From UBA4742 sp963773335 (GTDB lineage: Bacteria; Actinomycetota; Acidimicrobiia; Acidimicrobiales; Acidimicrobilacustridaceae), in the NCBI GenBank assembly GCA_963773335.1, contig CAVZAT010000006.1:248001-312000 (forward strand): 64,000 bases of DNA, read 5' to 3'. A program made the position numbers and the translations under genes. The notes below the pieces were generated by a model. The model made no database searches. It was not told where the DNA came from and was given only the letters and a program-made list of their open reading frames with translations. Shown here piece by piece: positions 26,549 to 35,365 of the stretch (its first letter is position 1; each line of letters opens with the position of its first letter).

Positions 26549-27031
26549 TCAGTCGTCCGGCCCGGACCCGGCTGTCACCAGCTCTTCGATGCGGGCCAAC
26601 GTGGCGGTCATGTTGCGGCGGGCGTCGTCGGCTCCCATGCGGGCGAAGGGCTTGGTCAGGGGGGATTCGTGGGTGATGTCCCAGGTCTCGCGGACGCGGG
26701 TCCCGCCATGGGTGGGCTCGAGCTCGTAGCGCCAGATGCGCCCGGCCACCAGCTGACCCACCGGTGTCGGCCCCCGCGTCTGCCAGGCCAGGCGGCGGTT
26801 CTCCTCGAGCTCGATGACCGTGCTCACCATCGAATAGGGCACACCCATCTTCATGGACATGGCGAACCGGTCGCCCAGCTCCAGCCGGCGCGACGGGCCC
26901 TTGGCCTCGCGGACCGTGCCGGACCCGTCGAAGTCGCGGTGGCGGGTGGGGTCGACCAGCAGGTCGAAGATCGCCTCGGCCGGGGCGGGGATGACCCGCT
27001 CGACCGACTGCACGTCCTGGTCGTGGGCCAT
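26549..27031 (-). CDS. SRPBCC-family protein (polyketide cyclase/Bet v1-like)
   Basis: A 160-residue SRPBCC fold. The start MAHDQDVQSVERVIPAPAEA at ATG 27031 leads to IFDLLVDPTRHRDFDGSGTV, the usual first helix and strand, then MVSTVIELEENRRLAWQTRG and WRYELEPTHGGTRVRETWDI, the antiparallel sheet, ending in a long helix (MTATLARIEELV). Members bind hydrophobic ligands or act as cyclases, and no specific role can be assigned. Upstream extension to 27124 would overlap the galK 3' end and is rejected. It lies 47 nt downstream of galK on the same strand. Confidence 0.78.
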   Translation of the reverse strand: MAHDQDVQSVERVIPAPAEAIFDLLVDPTRHRDFDGSGTVREAKGPSRRLELGDRFAMSMKMGVPYSMVSTVIELEENRRLAWQTRGPTPVGQLVAGRIWRYELEPTHGGTRVRETWDITHESPLTKPFARMGADDARRNMTATLARIEELVTAGSGPDD

Positions 27032-27078
27032 GGCGGCAGCGTAGCCATCCGCCCCGGATCGGGGCCGAGCCGGCCGGG

Positions 27079-28132
27079 TCAGGCCGGCGTGACCGATGCG
27101 CCGGCCGAGGCTCGGACCGTCCACCCCTCGTGCAGGGCTCCGGGCTCGGTGAGCGCGACCACACAGCCACCGAACCCCCCGCCCACCAGCCGAGCCCCGT
27201 GCACGCCGGGTACGCCGGCCAGCCGCTCGACCACCCGGTCGACCTCGGGGGTCGACGCCTCGAAGTCGTCGCGGTTGCTGGCGTGGGACTCGGCCATGAT
27301 CGCCCCGGCGGTGGCCAGGTCGTCCTCGCGGAGAGCGGCGGCGAAGGCACGTACCCGGGCGTTCTCGGTCACCACGTGGCGGGCCCGGGCCCGGGCCACG
27401 GGATCCGCCACCGCCGCCACGTCGGCCGGCGTGGCGTGACGGAGGGGGCCGATCTGGCGTTGGGCTGCCTCCACCTCGCGGCGGCGGTCGCCGTAGGCCG
27501 AGTCCTCCAGGCGTCGGGCCCGGCCCGAGTGGACCACCACCACGTCGGCCGACTCGGGGATCGGCACCAGTTCGGTGGCCAGCGACCCGAAGTCGATCAA
27601 GAGTGCGTGGCCGGCCACGCCGGCCACGCAGGTGAGCTGGTCCATCAGCCCGCAGGGGACGCCCGAGGCACGGTGCTCGGCCCGCTGGCAGGCCTGGGCC
27701 AGCCTCAGCGGACCAAGCTCACGCCGCGGCTGGTCGCCGAGGCAGGCCAGGGCCACCGCCACCTCCAGGGCGGCGCTCGAGGAGAGGCCCGCCCCGACCG
27801 GCAGCGTGGTGGACACGACACCGTCGAACCCCGTGGCCGGCTCGAGCTCGGCCAAGACCGCGGCCACATACCGACCCCACCCCGGCATGGTCGGTGCGAG
27901 CGTGGTCGCTCCAGCGCCCGCCGTCGGCGCGCACCAGCTCGACGACACCGTCGAAGCCGTCGGATCGCAGGCACACCCGACCGGTCGCCCGCCGCCCCAC
28001 CACGGTGGTGGCGAGGTCGATGGCCATGGGCAGCGCCAGCCCGCCCACGTAGTCGGTGTGGTCGCCGATCAGGTTGACCCGTCCCGGGGCCCGCACCACC
28101 AGCTCGGGTTCGACCACGTCCGGTTCGGCCAC
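27079..28132 (-). CDS. galK: Galactokinase, frameshifted near 27918
   Basis: GHMP-family kinase that phosphorylates galactose at C1 in the Leloir pathway. The N-terminal part has the galactokinase signature APGRVNLIGDHTDYVGGLAL; the second frame carries the GHMP ATP-binding loop LPVGAGLSSSAALEVAVALA, SGVPCGLMDQLTC and the C-terminal ARLVGGGFGGCVVAL. GTG 28132 is selected: GAAGG is 11 nt upstream and the galT stop is 16 nt away. Joining the frames between GGRW and TTLAPTMPGWGRYV gives a protein of about 351 residues, slightly short but within the family range. The one-base break is likely a sequence error. Forms an operon with galT. Confidence 0.87.
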
Positions 28133-28148
28133 GGCGGGTCGGGCCTTC

Positions 28149-29075
28149 TCACACGCCGCGCAGCGCGGTGGCCGCGTCGTCGGGATCGACCGGGTTGAAC
28201 AGGATGCCACTGCCCAGCTCCCCGCTGGCCACGAACCGGGGCATGCCCGGAGCTCGCAGCAGTGGAGCCACATGGCCGTGCAGCCAGGCCTCGGGCCAGG
28301 GCCGGCCATCGAAGGGTCGCTGGTGGAACCACATCATGTAGGGCATGGGCTCACCGAAGAGCCGGTCCAACCGGCTCAACGAATCCCCGAGGACCTGAGC
28401 CATCTCCCGACGTCCACCGGGATCGAGCGAGGGCAGATCGGGGACCGGATGCTCGGGCGCCACCACCAGCGAGTACGGCCAACCGGCGGCCCAGGGCACC
28501 CAGGCACGCCAGTCGCCGGCACAGCTGACCAGGCGGTCGCCCGGCGCGTCTGGTCCCAGGGCCTCGGCAGCCGACGGGCGGCGCAGCTCGTCGAGGGCCC
28601 GAGGGGGGACGACGTCGAACCCGTAGATCTGGCCGTGGGGATGGCCGATGGTGGCGCCGACCTCCGCGCCCCGGTTCTCGAACACCAACACGTAGGCGAT
28701 GTCGGGACGCGCCCCCAGGGCCGCGGTGCGCGCCGCCCACAGCTCGACCACGGCGCCGGCCTGGTCCAGGTCGAGCGATGCCAAGGACGCGTCATGGTCA
28801 GGGGAGTAGAGCACCACCTCGCACACACCGCCGGGCATCGAGGGCCAGCGGTTGGGGAACCAGCGCACTCGGTAGGGATCGGGCGCCTCGATGCCGCCGG
28901 GGCAGAAGGGGCACTGATCGCTGAGCGGGCCCCCCGGTTGGTTGGGCCGGTGCTGGCGCGAGGCCACGACCCGCACCAGGTCACCGCTGAGCGGATCGAC
29001 CCGGTAGGTGTCGAGTGGCCTCACGTCGCGCTCGACCACCGGGTGGGTCGTATCAGGAGACGAGGGTTCGGCCAC
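28149..29075 (-). CDS. galT: Galactose-1-phosphate uridylyltransferase
   Basis: Second Leloir-pathway enzyme, transferring UMP between UDP-glucose and galactose-1-phosphate; HIT-superfamily fold, 308 residues. Visible: zinc-ligand-type CPFCPGG near residue 50, VRWFPNRWPSMPG, VCEVVLYSPDHDASLA, and the active-site GATIGHPHGQIYGFD holding the nucleophilic HPH histidine, then WAAGWPYSLVVAPEHPVPDL and MMWFHQRPF. GTG 29075 is chosen; the open frame up to 29453 runs through a divergent gene's leader. It precedes galK by 16 nt. A full galactose operon would need GalE, which is not in the window. Confidence 0.9.
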   Translation of the reverse strand: MAEPSSPDTTHPVVERDVRPLDTYRVDPLSGDLVRVVASRQHRPNQPGGPLSDQCPFCPGGIEAPDPYRVRWFPNRWPSMPGGVCEVVLYSPDHDASLASLDLDQAGAVVELWAARTAALGARPDIAYVLVFENRGAEVGATIGHPHGQIYGFDVVPPRALDELRRPSAAEALGPDAPGDRLVSCAGDWRAWVPWAAGWPYSLVVAPEHPVPDLPSLDPGGRREMAQVLGDSLSRLDRLFGEPMPYMMWFHQRPFDGRPWPEAWLHGHVAPLLRAPGMPRFVASGELGSGILFNPVDPDDAATALRGV

Positions 29076-29220
29076 GGCGGCCAAGGTAGTTGGTGCCCTC
29101 GGATCCGACGCTCGGCACAAACCGTCGACCAAGGTTCGCGAGCGGGCTCCTCGATTCGACTGGTCGACGTTGGCGGGCGCCGACCTTGACCAGTCGGTCA
29201 AGAGTGAGGAGCATGGGCGG

Positions 29221-30108
29221 ATGCGCACCCAGGTGAACGGCATCGAGATCGAATACGAGACGATGGGGGACCCGGCGGATCCGCCGCTGCTGCTCATCAT
29301 GGGTCTGAGCGCCCAGATGATCTCGTGGCCCGACGAGTTCTGCCGGGGATTGGTCGACCGGGGGTTCTTCGTGATCCGGTTCGACAACCGAGACATCGGC
29401 TTGTCCACCCACATCCACGTCGACCCCGAGATCGATGTGATGAGCGCGATCACCGCCTCGCTGGCAGGACAGACCCCCGAGGCCCCTTACCACCTGGCCG
29501 ACATGGCCGGCGACGCCCTGGGCGTGCTCGACGCCCTGGGCATCGACGCGGCCCATGTGGTGGGCGCGTCCATGGGTGGGATGATCGCCCAGGCTCTGGC
29601 CGTGGACGCCCCCGATCGGGTGCTCACGCTGACCTCGATCATGTCGACCACCGGCGACCCCGACGTGGGCCAGCCCTCGCCCGAGGTGCTCGGCGTGCTC
29701 ATGGCGCCACCCGCCGCCGACCGCGACGCCTACATCGCCCAGTCGGTGGCGGGCAGTCGGGCCATCGGCAGCCCGGAGTACGTCGACCAGGCGGCCGCCG
29801 CGGATCTGGCCGGACGGGCCTATGACCGTAGCTACGACCCGGCCGGGGTGGCCCACCAGCTGCTCGCCATCATCAGCTCGCCGAGCCGTTCCGAGGGCCT
29901 GGCCCACTTCGACAAGCCGACGCTGGTCATCCACGGCACCGCGGACCCGTTGGTGGCCCCGAGCGGGGGTGAGCGCACCGCCGAGGTGGTACCGGGCGCC
30001 GAGCTGCTCATGCTCGAGGGCATGGGCCACGACCTGCCCATGCACTACTGGCCCCAGGTCATCGAAGCCATCACCAACCTGGCTTCGCGCTCGGCGGCGG
30101 TGGCCTGA
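29221..30108 (+). CDS. Alpha/beta-hydrolase fold protein
   Basis: A 295-residue alpha/beta hydrolase. The oxyanion region LLLIMGLSAQMISWPDEFC and RFDNRDIGLSTHI are typical of one subgroup; the nucleophile elbow is GASMGGMIAQALA (Ser near residue 121), the acid lies in TLVIHGTADPLV, and the catalytic histidine in EGMGHDLPMHYW. ATG 29221 matches the family start (MRTQVNGIEIEYETMGDP). Its stop overlaps the start of the CaiB-type gene in a TGATG junction, indicating translational coupling. Substrate unknown; ester or thioester hydrolysis is inferred. Confidence 0.83.
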   Translation: MRTQVNGIEIEYETMGDPADPPLLLIMGLSAQMISWPDEFCRGLVDRGFFVIRFDNRDIGLSTHIHVDPEIDVMSAITASLAGQTPEAPYHLADMAGDALGVLDALGIDAAHVVGASMGGMIAQALAVDAPDRVLTLTSIMSTTGDPDVGQPSPEVLGVLMAPPAADRDAYIAQSVAGSRAIGSPEYVDQAAAADLAGRAYDRSYDPAGVAHQLLAIISSPSRSEGLAHFDKPTLVIHGTADPLVAPSGGERTAEVVPGAELLMLEGMGHDLPMHYWPQVIEAITNLASRSAAVA

Positions 30109-31259
30109 TGGCCAGTGGACCGCTGCACGGCATGCGCATCCTGGAGATCGCCGGGATCGGGCCCGGGCCCTTCGCGGCCATGATGCTGGCCGACATGGGG
30201 GCCGACGTGGTCCGGGTGGACCGTGCGGCGTCGGTTCGGGGTGGAGATCCCGCCGCGCCGCCGGCCGACGTCTTGAACCGTGGCCGGCGTTCGGTGGCCA
30301 TCGACCTGAAGAACCCCGACGGGGTGGAGGCGCTGCTCTCGCTGGTGGAGTCGGCCGACGCCCTGATCGAGGGCTTCCGCCCGGGAGTGGCCGAGCGGCT
30401 CGGGTTCGGTCCCGAGGTCTGCCTGGCCCGGAACCCTCGCCTGGTGTTCGGCCGCATGACCGGGTGGGGCCAGGAGGGTCCCTACGCCCTCACCGCCGGC
30501 CACGACATCAACTACATCGCTCTGGCCGGTGCCCTCGAGTCCATCGGTCGGGCGGGCGAGAAGCCGATCCCGCCCCTGAACCTGGTGGGCGACTTCGGAG
30601 GCGGCGGCATGCTGTTGGCCTTCGGGGTGGTGTGCGCCCTGCTGGAACGGGCCAGCTCCGGCCGGGGCCAGGTGGTGGACGCGGCCATGGTCGACGGCGC
30701 CGCCGTGCTCATGACCATGTTCCACGCCTTCCGCGCCATGGGCATCTGGAGTGACGAGCGGGGCACCAACATGCTCGACAGCGGCGCCCACTACTACGAC
30801 GTGTACGAGACCCGCGACGCCAAGTTCGTGTCCATCGGGTCGATCGAGCGGCAGTTCTACGCCGAGCTGCTGGAGCTGACCGGCCTGGCCGGCGACGACA
30901 CGCTGCCCGACCAGAACGACCGGACCCAGTGGCCGGCCATGAAGGAGCGCATGGTCGAGCTGTTCAAGACCAAGACCCGCGACGAGTGGTGCGAACTGAT
31001 GGAAGGGTCCGACGTCTGCTTCGCCCCGGTGCTGACCATGACCGAGGCGCCGTTGCACCCCCACAACGTGCACCGGGGCACCTTCACCGAGCGCCAGGGC
31101 ATCATGCAGCCCTCGCCGGCCCCGCGCTTCGACCGCACGCCCGGCGAGATCCAGCGCCCGCCCGCGCACGCTGGTCAGCACACCGACGAGGTGCTGGAGG
31201 AGTGGGGTCTCGACGCCGCCCGCATCGCCAAGTTCCGCGAGACCGATGCCGTGAGGTGA
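30108..31259 (+). CDS. CaiB/BaiF CoA transferase, alpha-methylacyl-CoA racemase-like
   Basis: A 383-residue family III enzyme. The opening MRILEIAGIGPGPFAAMMLA and ADMGADVVRVDR, followed by NRGRRSVAIDLKNPDGVEAL, are characteristic; RMTGWGQEGPYALTAGHDIN contains the conserved region used by alpha-methylacyl-CoA racemase (AMACR), where an Asp-His pair catalyses epimerisation of 2-methyl-branched acyl-CoAs. The end APAHAGQHTDEVLEEWGLDA is also typical. The first codon overlaps the hydrolase stop by one base. With the PIG-L, phosphatase and Fe-ADH genes it forms a co-directional run. Confidence 0.87.
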   Translation: MASGPLHGMRILEIAGIGPGPFAAMMLADMGADVVRVDRAASVRGGDPAAPPADVLNRGRRSVAIDLKNPDGVEALLSLVESADALIEGFRPGVAERLGFGPEVCLARNPRLVFGRMTGWGQEGPYALTAGHDINYIALAGALESIGRAGEKPIPPLNLVGDFGGGGMLLAFGVVCALLERASSGRGQVVDAAMVDGAAVLMTMFHAFRAMGIWSDERGTNMLDSGAHYYDVYETRDAKFVSIGSIERQFYAELLELTGLAGDDTLPDQNDRTQWPAMKERMVELFKTKTRDEWCELMEGSDVCFAPVLTMTEAPLHPHNVHRGTFTERQGIMQPSPAPRFDRTPGEIQRPPAHAGQHTDEVLEEWGLDAARIAKFRETDAVR

Positions 31260-31304
31260 CGGTGAGCGCTGCTCCTTGCGGAGCCGTCCCGATAGGGTGC
31301 CGCG

Positions 31305-32135
31305 GTGGCTTCTCTCGTGTGCTTCCACGCTCATCCCGACGACGAGTCGATCGCTACGGCAGGCACCATGGCCAAGGCCGCCGAGGCGGGTCACGAGGTG
31401 ACCCTGGTGGTGGCCACCCAGGGTGAGCTGGGCGAGCCGGTGCCGGGTGTGTTGGCCGACGACGAGGAGCTCTGGACCCGCCGGGTGGCCGAGACCCAGC
31501 AGTCCGCGGTCGTGCTCGGGGCATCGCGCGTCGAGTTCCTGGGCTATCGCGACTCGGGAATGATGGGTGAGCCCACCAACGACGATCCTCGAGCCTTCTG
31601 GCAGGCCGACGTCGAGGAGGCCGCCGCCCGGCTGGCGGCCCTGCTGACCGACGTGGGCTGCGACGTGTTGACCATCTACGACGATCACGGCAACTACGGC
31701 CACCCGGACCACATCCAGGTCTACCGGGTGGGTCGCCGGGCCGGCGAGCTGGCCGAGATCCCGTTCGTGTTCCAAGCCACCATGAACCGCGACGCCATCG
31801 TCCGCTCCATACGTGAGCGGGCGGCCGACTTCGCCGAGCTCGAGGCCGCGGGCCGCGGGCCGGGCATCGACGACAACACCGACATGGGCTCGCCCGAGGC
31901 GCTGATCACCCACGCCATCGACGTCAGCGACTTCATCGACCACAAGCGACGGTCCATGCGGTGCCACGAGAGTCAGATCTCGCCCGACGACTTCTTCCTG
32001 GCCATGCCCGTCGAGGGCTTCCGCCAGGCCTTCGGCACCGAGTGGTTCATCGCCGAGGGTACTGGCCGGGGAGCCGACGAGCCGTTCGGCGGCGACCTGT
32101 TCGCCGGGCTCGAACCATCGAGCGCCCAGGCCTGA
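31305..32135 (+). CDS. PIG-L (LmbE) family deacetylase, Mca/MshB-like
   Basis: Zinc-dependent N-acetylglucosaminyl deacetylase fold, 276 residues. The metal-site motif AHPDDES at residues 9-15 and the second histidine pair in YGHPDHIQVYRVGRRAG are clear; FLGYRDSGMMG is shared with the mycothiol enzymes MshB and Mca. In actinobacteria such proteins either deacetylate GlcNAc-inositol in mycothiol synthesis or cleave mycothiol conjugates. I cannot separate these from sequence alone; the long C-terminal half fits Mca better. GTG 31305 is the start. It follows the CaiB-type gene by 45 nt. Confidence 0.82.
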   Translation: MASLVCFHAHPDDESIATAGTMAKAAEAGHEVTLVVATQGELGEPVPGVLADDEELWTRRVAETQQSAVVLGASRVEFLGYRDSGMMGEPTNDDPRAFWQADVEEAAARLAALLTDVGCDVLTIYDDHGNYGHPDHIQVYRVGRRAGELAEIPFVFQATMNRDAIVRSIRERAADFAELEAAGRGPGIDDNTDMGSPEALITHAIDVSDFIDHKRRSMRCHESQISPDDFFLAMPVEGFRQAFGTEWFIAEGTGRGADEPFGGDLFAGLEPSSAQA

Positions 32136-32163
32136 ATCGGGTGCTGGCGACGGGGTGGCGCTG

Positions 32164-32713
32164 ATGGCGCGGGTGCGACTGGTCCGCCACGGTCATGCCG
32201 CGGCCGGCTTCGGCGCCGCGACCGATCCGGGGCTCGATGAGCAGGGTCGCGTCCAGGCGGCAGCTCTGGTTGATCGGCTGGCTCCACTCGGTCCGCTGCC
32301 GCTCGTGTCGAGCCCGCTGCGGCGGACCCGCGAGACCGTCGCGGTCCTCGAGGCAGCCTGGGGATCACCCGCCCGCATCGAACCCCGCGTGGCCGAGATC
32401 CCATCGCCCACCGACGATCTGGCCGAGCGGCGCCGCCTGGCTCCATGAAGCCATGTCCGGGACGTGGACCGATCTGGGGGCTGACCTGCAGGCGTGGCGC
32501 GACGAGCTGGTGCGGGCCGTGATCGAGCTGGAGGCCGACACCGTGGTGGTCACCCACTTCGTGGCCATCAACGCCGTGGTCGGCTGGGCATCGGGTGACG
32601 ATCGGGTCATGGCCGTGGGTCTGGACAACTGCTCGGTCACCACCGTCGACACGCACGACCGTGGCCTGCGCGTGGTCGAACTGGGCGCGACCGCCGCCAC
32701 CGAGGTGGGCTGA
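32164..32713 (+). CDS. Histidine phosphatase (phosphoglycerate-mutase superfamily), frameshifted near 32430
   Basis: The first frame opens MARVRLVRHGHAAAGFG with the catalytic RHG motif and continues through LVSSPLRRTRETVAVLEAAW. It then runs into a premature TGA at 32446, while the next frame resumes as AAWLHEAMSGTWTDLGADLQ and holds VVVTHFVAINAVVGWASGD with the second catalytic histidine, ending at 32713. Together they give a complete protein of about 183 residues. ATG 32164 is preferred over GTG 32155. The stop overlaps the Fe-ADH start by one base (TGATG). The phosphorylated substrate is unknown. Confidence 0.78.
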
Positions 32714-33831
32714 TGGCCGCCGACGCCCCTGGTGCCTGGGTGCACACCTCGGCGGCCCAGCAGCTGCGCTTCGGTGATGGGGCCCTGCACGGGCTGAGCG
32801 ACCTGTTCCGCGCCATCGGGGTGCGCCGTGCCATGCTCGTCACCACCGCGGGGCGCTCCCAGTCCGACGAGGGCGCGCAGGCGGTGCGGGCCATGGGGCG
32901 GGTGCTGGTGTCGACGTTCGCCGAGGTCGTCTCCCACGTTCCCACCCCGACCGTGCAGGCCGCGCTGCGCCAGGCCCGACGCGACGGGATCGACGGGGTG
33001 GTCTCCTTCGGTGGCGGGTCCTGCGCGGACACGGCCAAGGCCGTGTGCTTCTTCACCGAGCAGGAGCAAGGCACGCCTGGCGCCTCGTTCACCGATCGCC
33101 CGGCGTTGCCCCACGTGGCCATCCCCACCGGCTACTCGGGGGCCGAGCTCACCGGGGTCTTCGGCATGACCGACCCGAACACGCGAGCCAAGAGCGGGGC
33201 CGGTGGTCCCACGATCGTGCCTGTGGCGGCCCTTTACGATCCCAGCCTGACCCGCTCCCTTCCGGCCCGCATCAGCGCCGAGACGGGCATGAACGCCCTG
33301 GCCCACTGCGTGGAGGCAGCCTGGTCGCCGTCGCGCACGCCCGAGGCCGAGGCGGTGGCCCTGGCCGGCCTGGCCACCATCGCCGATGCCCTGCCCCGGG
33401 TGGTCGACCAGCCGGATGACTCCCAGGCGCGGGCGGACATGTTGAGCGGCTCGATCCTGGCGGGTCGCTGCCTGCAGAACGCGTCGATGGGCATCCACCA
33501 CGGCCTGGCCCAGCTGGTGGGCGGACGCACGGGGATCCCCCATGGTCTGGCCAACGCCCTCATCCTGGAGGCGGCCATGCGCTACAACGCCGAGGCCGTG
33601 CCCGAGGCCATGGCCCGCATGGCCCGGGCCCTGGGCGTCGAGGACGCCCCCGCGGGGGTCGGCGCGCTGGTCGAGCGGCTCGGCCTCACCACCCGGCTGT
33701 CAGAGGTGGGGATGACCACCGACGACCTCGACGCGGTGGCGCGGCTCAGCCCGTCGAGCCCCTCGGTGCGGGCCAACCCGCGCCCGGTGAGCGAACAGGA
33801 CGCCCGCGAGCTGCTCGAATCGATCTTCTGA
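32713..33831 (+). CDS. Iron-containing alcohol dehydrogenase family, maleylacetate reductase-like
   Basis: A 372-residue type III dehydrogenase. Dinucleotide-binding signature VVSFGGGSCADTAKAVCF lies near residue 100, with PTGYSGAELTGVFGMTD following. Metal-ligand histidines sit in ETGMNALAHCVEAAWSP and in GIHHGLAQLVGGRTGIPHGL. The GIHHGLAQLVGG pattern is typical of maleylacetate reductases, which reduce maleylacetate to 3-oxoadipate in aromatic degradation, but no aromatic-ring genes lie nearby, so a different keto-acid substrate is possible. ATG 32713 is coupled to the preceding phosphatase stop. Last gene of the co-directional run from 29221. Confidence 0.83.
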   Translation: MAADAPGAWVHTSAAQQLRFGDGALHGLSDLFRAIGVRRAMLVTTAGRSQSDEGAQAVRAMGRVLVSTFAEVVSHVPTPTVQAALRQARRDGIDGVVSFGGGSCADTAKAVCFFTEQEQGTPGASFTDRPALPHVAIPTGYSGAELTGVFGMTDPNTRAKSGAGGPTIVPVAALYDPSLTRSLPARISAETGMNALAHCVEAAWSPSRTPEAEAVALAGLATIADALPRVVDQPDDSQARADMLSGSILAGRCLQNASMGIHHGLAQLVGGRTGIPHGLANALILEAAMRYNAEAVPEAMARMARALGVEDAPAGVGALVERLGLTTRLSEVGMTTDDLDAVARLSPSSPSVRANPRPVSEQDARELLESIF

Positions 33832-33844
33832 CCCCGATCCGGGG
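33832..33844 (+). terminator. Possible hairpin terminator after the Fe-ADH gene
   Basis: CCCCG-ATC-CGGGG begins at the base after the TGA stop (33829-33831). It could form a compact 5-bp stem. No T-tract follows, so evidence is weak, though actinobacterial terminators often lack one. Confidence 0.3.
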
Positions 33845-33859
33845 AGCCGGGTGGGTGGG

Positions 33860-34093
33860 TCAGGCCGCTACGATCTCGAGCTCGGGCGGGCGGGCCAGGA
33901 TGTAGACCAGCACGCCGAAGAGGGGCGCGAGGATGATGACCAGCGCCCATGCGGCCTTGGCCACGCCGTGGTGGTCGCGGCGGCGGAAGTTGTCGATGAA
34001 CACCCAGATCACGGTGAAGATCCACAGCACGAACATCGCGAAGATGAACAGGCTCCAGAAGACGCCCAACAGCGGATAGTCGTATGCCAGCAT
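33860..34093 (-). CDS. PLDc_N-domain small membrane protein
   Basis: A 77-residue protein of two membrane helices, LGVFWSLFIFAMFVLWIFTV and KAAWALVIILAPLFGVLVYI, separated by the polar IWVFIDNFRRRDHHGV. This arrangement matches the phospholipase D-nuclease N-terminal (PLDc_N) domain, which occurs alone in many actinobacteria; DNFRRRDHHG is characteristic. No catalytic domain is attached. Its function is unknown. ATG 34093 has a suitable upstream purine run (GAAGGGGG). It is convergent with the Fe-ADH gene. Confidence 0.85.
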   Translation of the reverse strand: MLAYDYPLLGVFWSLFIFAMFVLWIFTVIWVFIDNFRRRDHHGVAKAAWALVIILAPLFGVLVYILARPPELEIVAA

Positions 34094-34204
34094 GGCTTCC
34101 CCCTTCTCCAGCCCGGGCGGGGCTGAGGTCGCCGATCGCCCGATGCGTCCGGCTCCGCAGAGTCTGGCGGACTCGGCCGGGCGAATCCCGGTCCGGAAGC
34201 CGTG

Positions 34205-34235
34205 CGGAATAGTTTAAGGTTCAATCATTGTTGTG
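34205..34235 (+). promoter_or_regulatory. AT-rich pocket upstream of the pirin gene, candidate promoter/operator
   Basis: In an otherwise GC-rich gap the stretch GGAATAGTTTAAGGTTCAAT stands out. TTTAAGGTTCAA is an imperfect dyad of a kind bound by MarR-type repressors upstream of pirin and other redox genes. It lies 55-85 nt before the pirin ATG. No clear -35/-10 pair could be fixed. Confidence 0.3.
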
Positions 34236-34289
34236 CGGGGTGCCCGTCCCCGCGATTCCGGCTGGGCGGCGAGAACCAGGAGGTCAGCC

Positions 34290-35243
34290 ATGCCCGCTGT
34301 CACCGTTTCCGACATCCTCACCCTGCCTGCGGTGGACGTCGCGGTCGACGCCCGACCCCGTCCGGTGGTTTCGGTGACCACTGCCCCCTCGGCCTTCGAG
34401 GGCGAGGGCTTCCCGGTGCGCCGCGCCTTCGCCGGGGTGAGCCTGTCCGACCTGGATCCGTTCGTACACATGGATCAGATGGGCGAGGTCGACTACGCCC
34501 CGGGGGAGCCCAAGGGCACGTCGTGGCACCCTCACCGTGGTTTCGAGACCGTGACCTACATCATCGACGGCACCTTCGCCCACCGCGACTCCGCGGGCGG
34601 GGGCGGGCTGATCACCAACGGTGACACCCAGTGGATGACCGCCGGCGGCGGCATCCTGCACATCGAGCGGCCGCCCGAGGACATGGTGGCGGCCGGGGGC
34701 CGGTTCCACGGCATCCAGCTGTGGGTCAACCTGCCCGCGGCCCAGAAGTGGGTGGACCCGCGGTACCAGGACATCCGGGCCGGCGAGGTCACGTTGGTGC
34801 GCTCGCCCGACGGCGGCGCCATGGCCCGGGTCATCGCCGGGGACGTGGCCGGCCATGCCGGCCCCGGCATCACCTACACCCCGATCGCCATGACGCACGT
34901 GACCGTCAGCCCCGGCGCCCGATTCGAGCTGCCCTGGGACCCGGGGTTCAACGCCCTGGCCTACGTGCTGGCCGGGCAGGGCACGGTCGGCACCGAGGGC
35001 GCGGCGGTGCGCACCGGACAGCTCGCGGTCTTCGGCGCGGGCGACACGCTCGTGCTGGGCGCGGACCAGCGCCAGGACAGCCAGACCCCGAACCTCGAGC
35101 TGCTGATCCTCGGAGGCCGTCCGATCGGCGAGCCGGTGGCCGCCTACGGGCCCTTCGTCATGAACAACCGGGCCGAGCTGCAGCAGGCCTATGAGGACTT
35201 CCAGGCTGGGCGCATGGGCACCATCCCGGCCGGCTCGATCTGA
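34290..35243 (+). CDS. Pirin family protein
   Basis: A 317-residue bicupin. The metal-ligand histidines are seen in WHPHRGFETVTYIIDGTFAH (two His in HPH and a further His), with QWMTAGGGILHIERP supplying the next His and Glu. The C-terminal cupin covers FELPWDPGFNALAYVLAGQG and GRPIGEPVAAYGPFVMN. Bacterial pirins act as quercetinase-like oxygenases or redox regulators; the precise role here is unknown. ATG 34290 has an ideal Shine-Dalgarno, AGGAGG, 6 nt upstream. It stands alone, transcribed from an AT-rich leader. Confidence 0.88.
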   Translation: MPAVTVSDILTLPAVDVAVDARPRPVVSVTTAPSAFEGEGFPVRRAFAGVSLSDLDPFVHMDQMGEVDYAPGEPKGTSWHPHRGFETVTYIIDGTFAHRDSAGGGGLITNGDTQWMTAGGGILHIERPPEDMVAAGGRFHGIQLWVNLPAAQKWVDPRYQDIRAGEVTLVRSPDGGAMARVIAGDVAGHAGPGITYTPIAMTHVTVSPGARFELPWDPGFNALAYVLAGQGTVGTEGAAVRTGQLAVFGAGDTLVLGADQRQDSQTPNLELLILGGRPIGEPVAAYGPFVMNNRAELQQAYEDFQAGRMGTIPAGSI

Positions 35244-35365
35244 TCCACCCGCGGTTCCGGGCACGCCCGACCACCGTTTCGGTGGCTGGATGTGCTGGGA
35301 GCGCGCCGGTGCGTTCGGGGCGCCGGACCCGGGACGAGCCGTGTGATCGGGTCTACGCTCGAACC

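Noticed and set aside
29076..29453. Extended galT start at 29453
   Set aside because: It would run antisense through the hydrolase leader and first codons; similarity begins just after GTG 29075.
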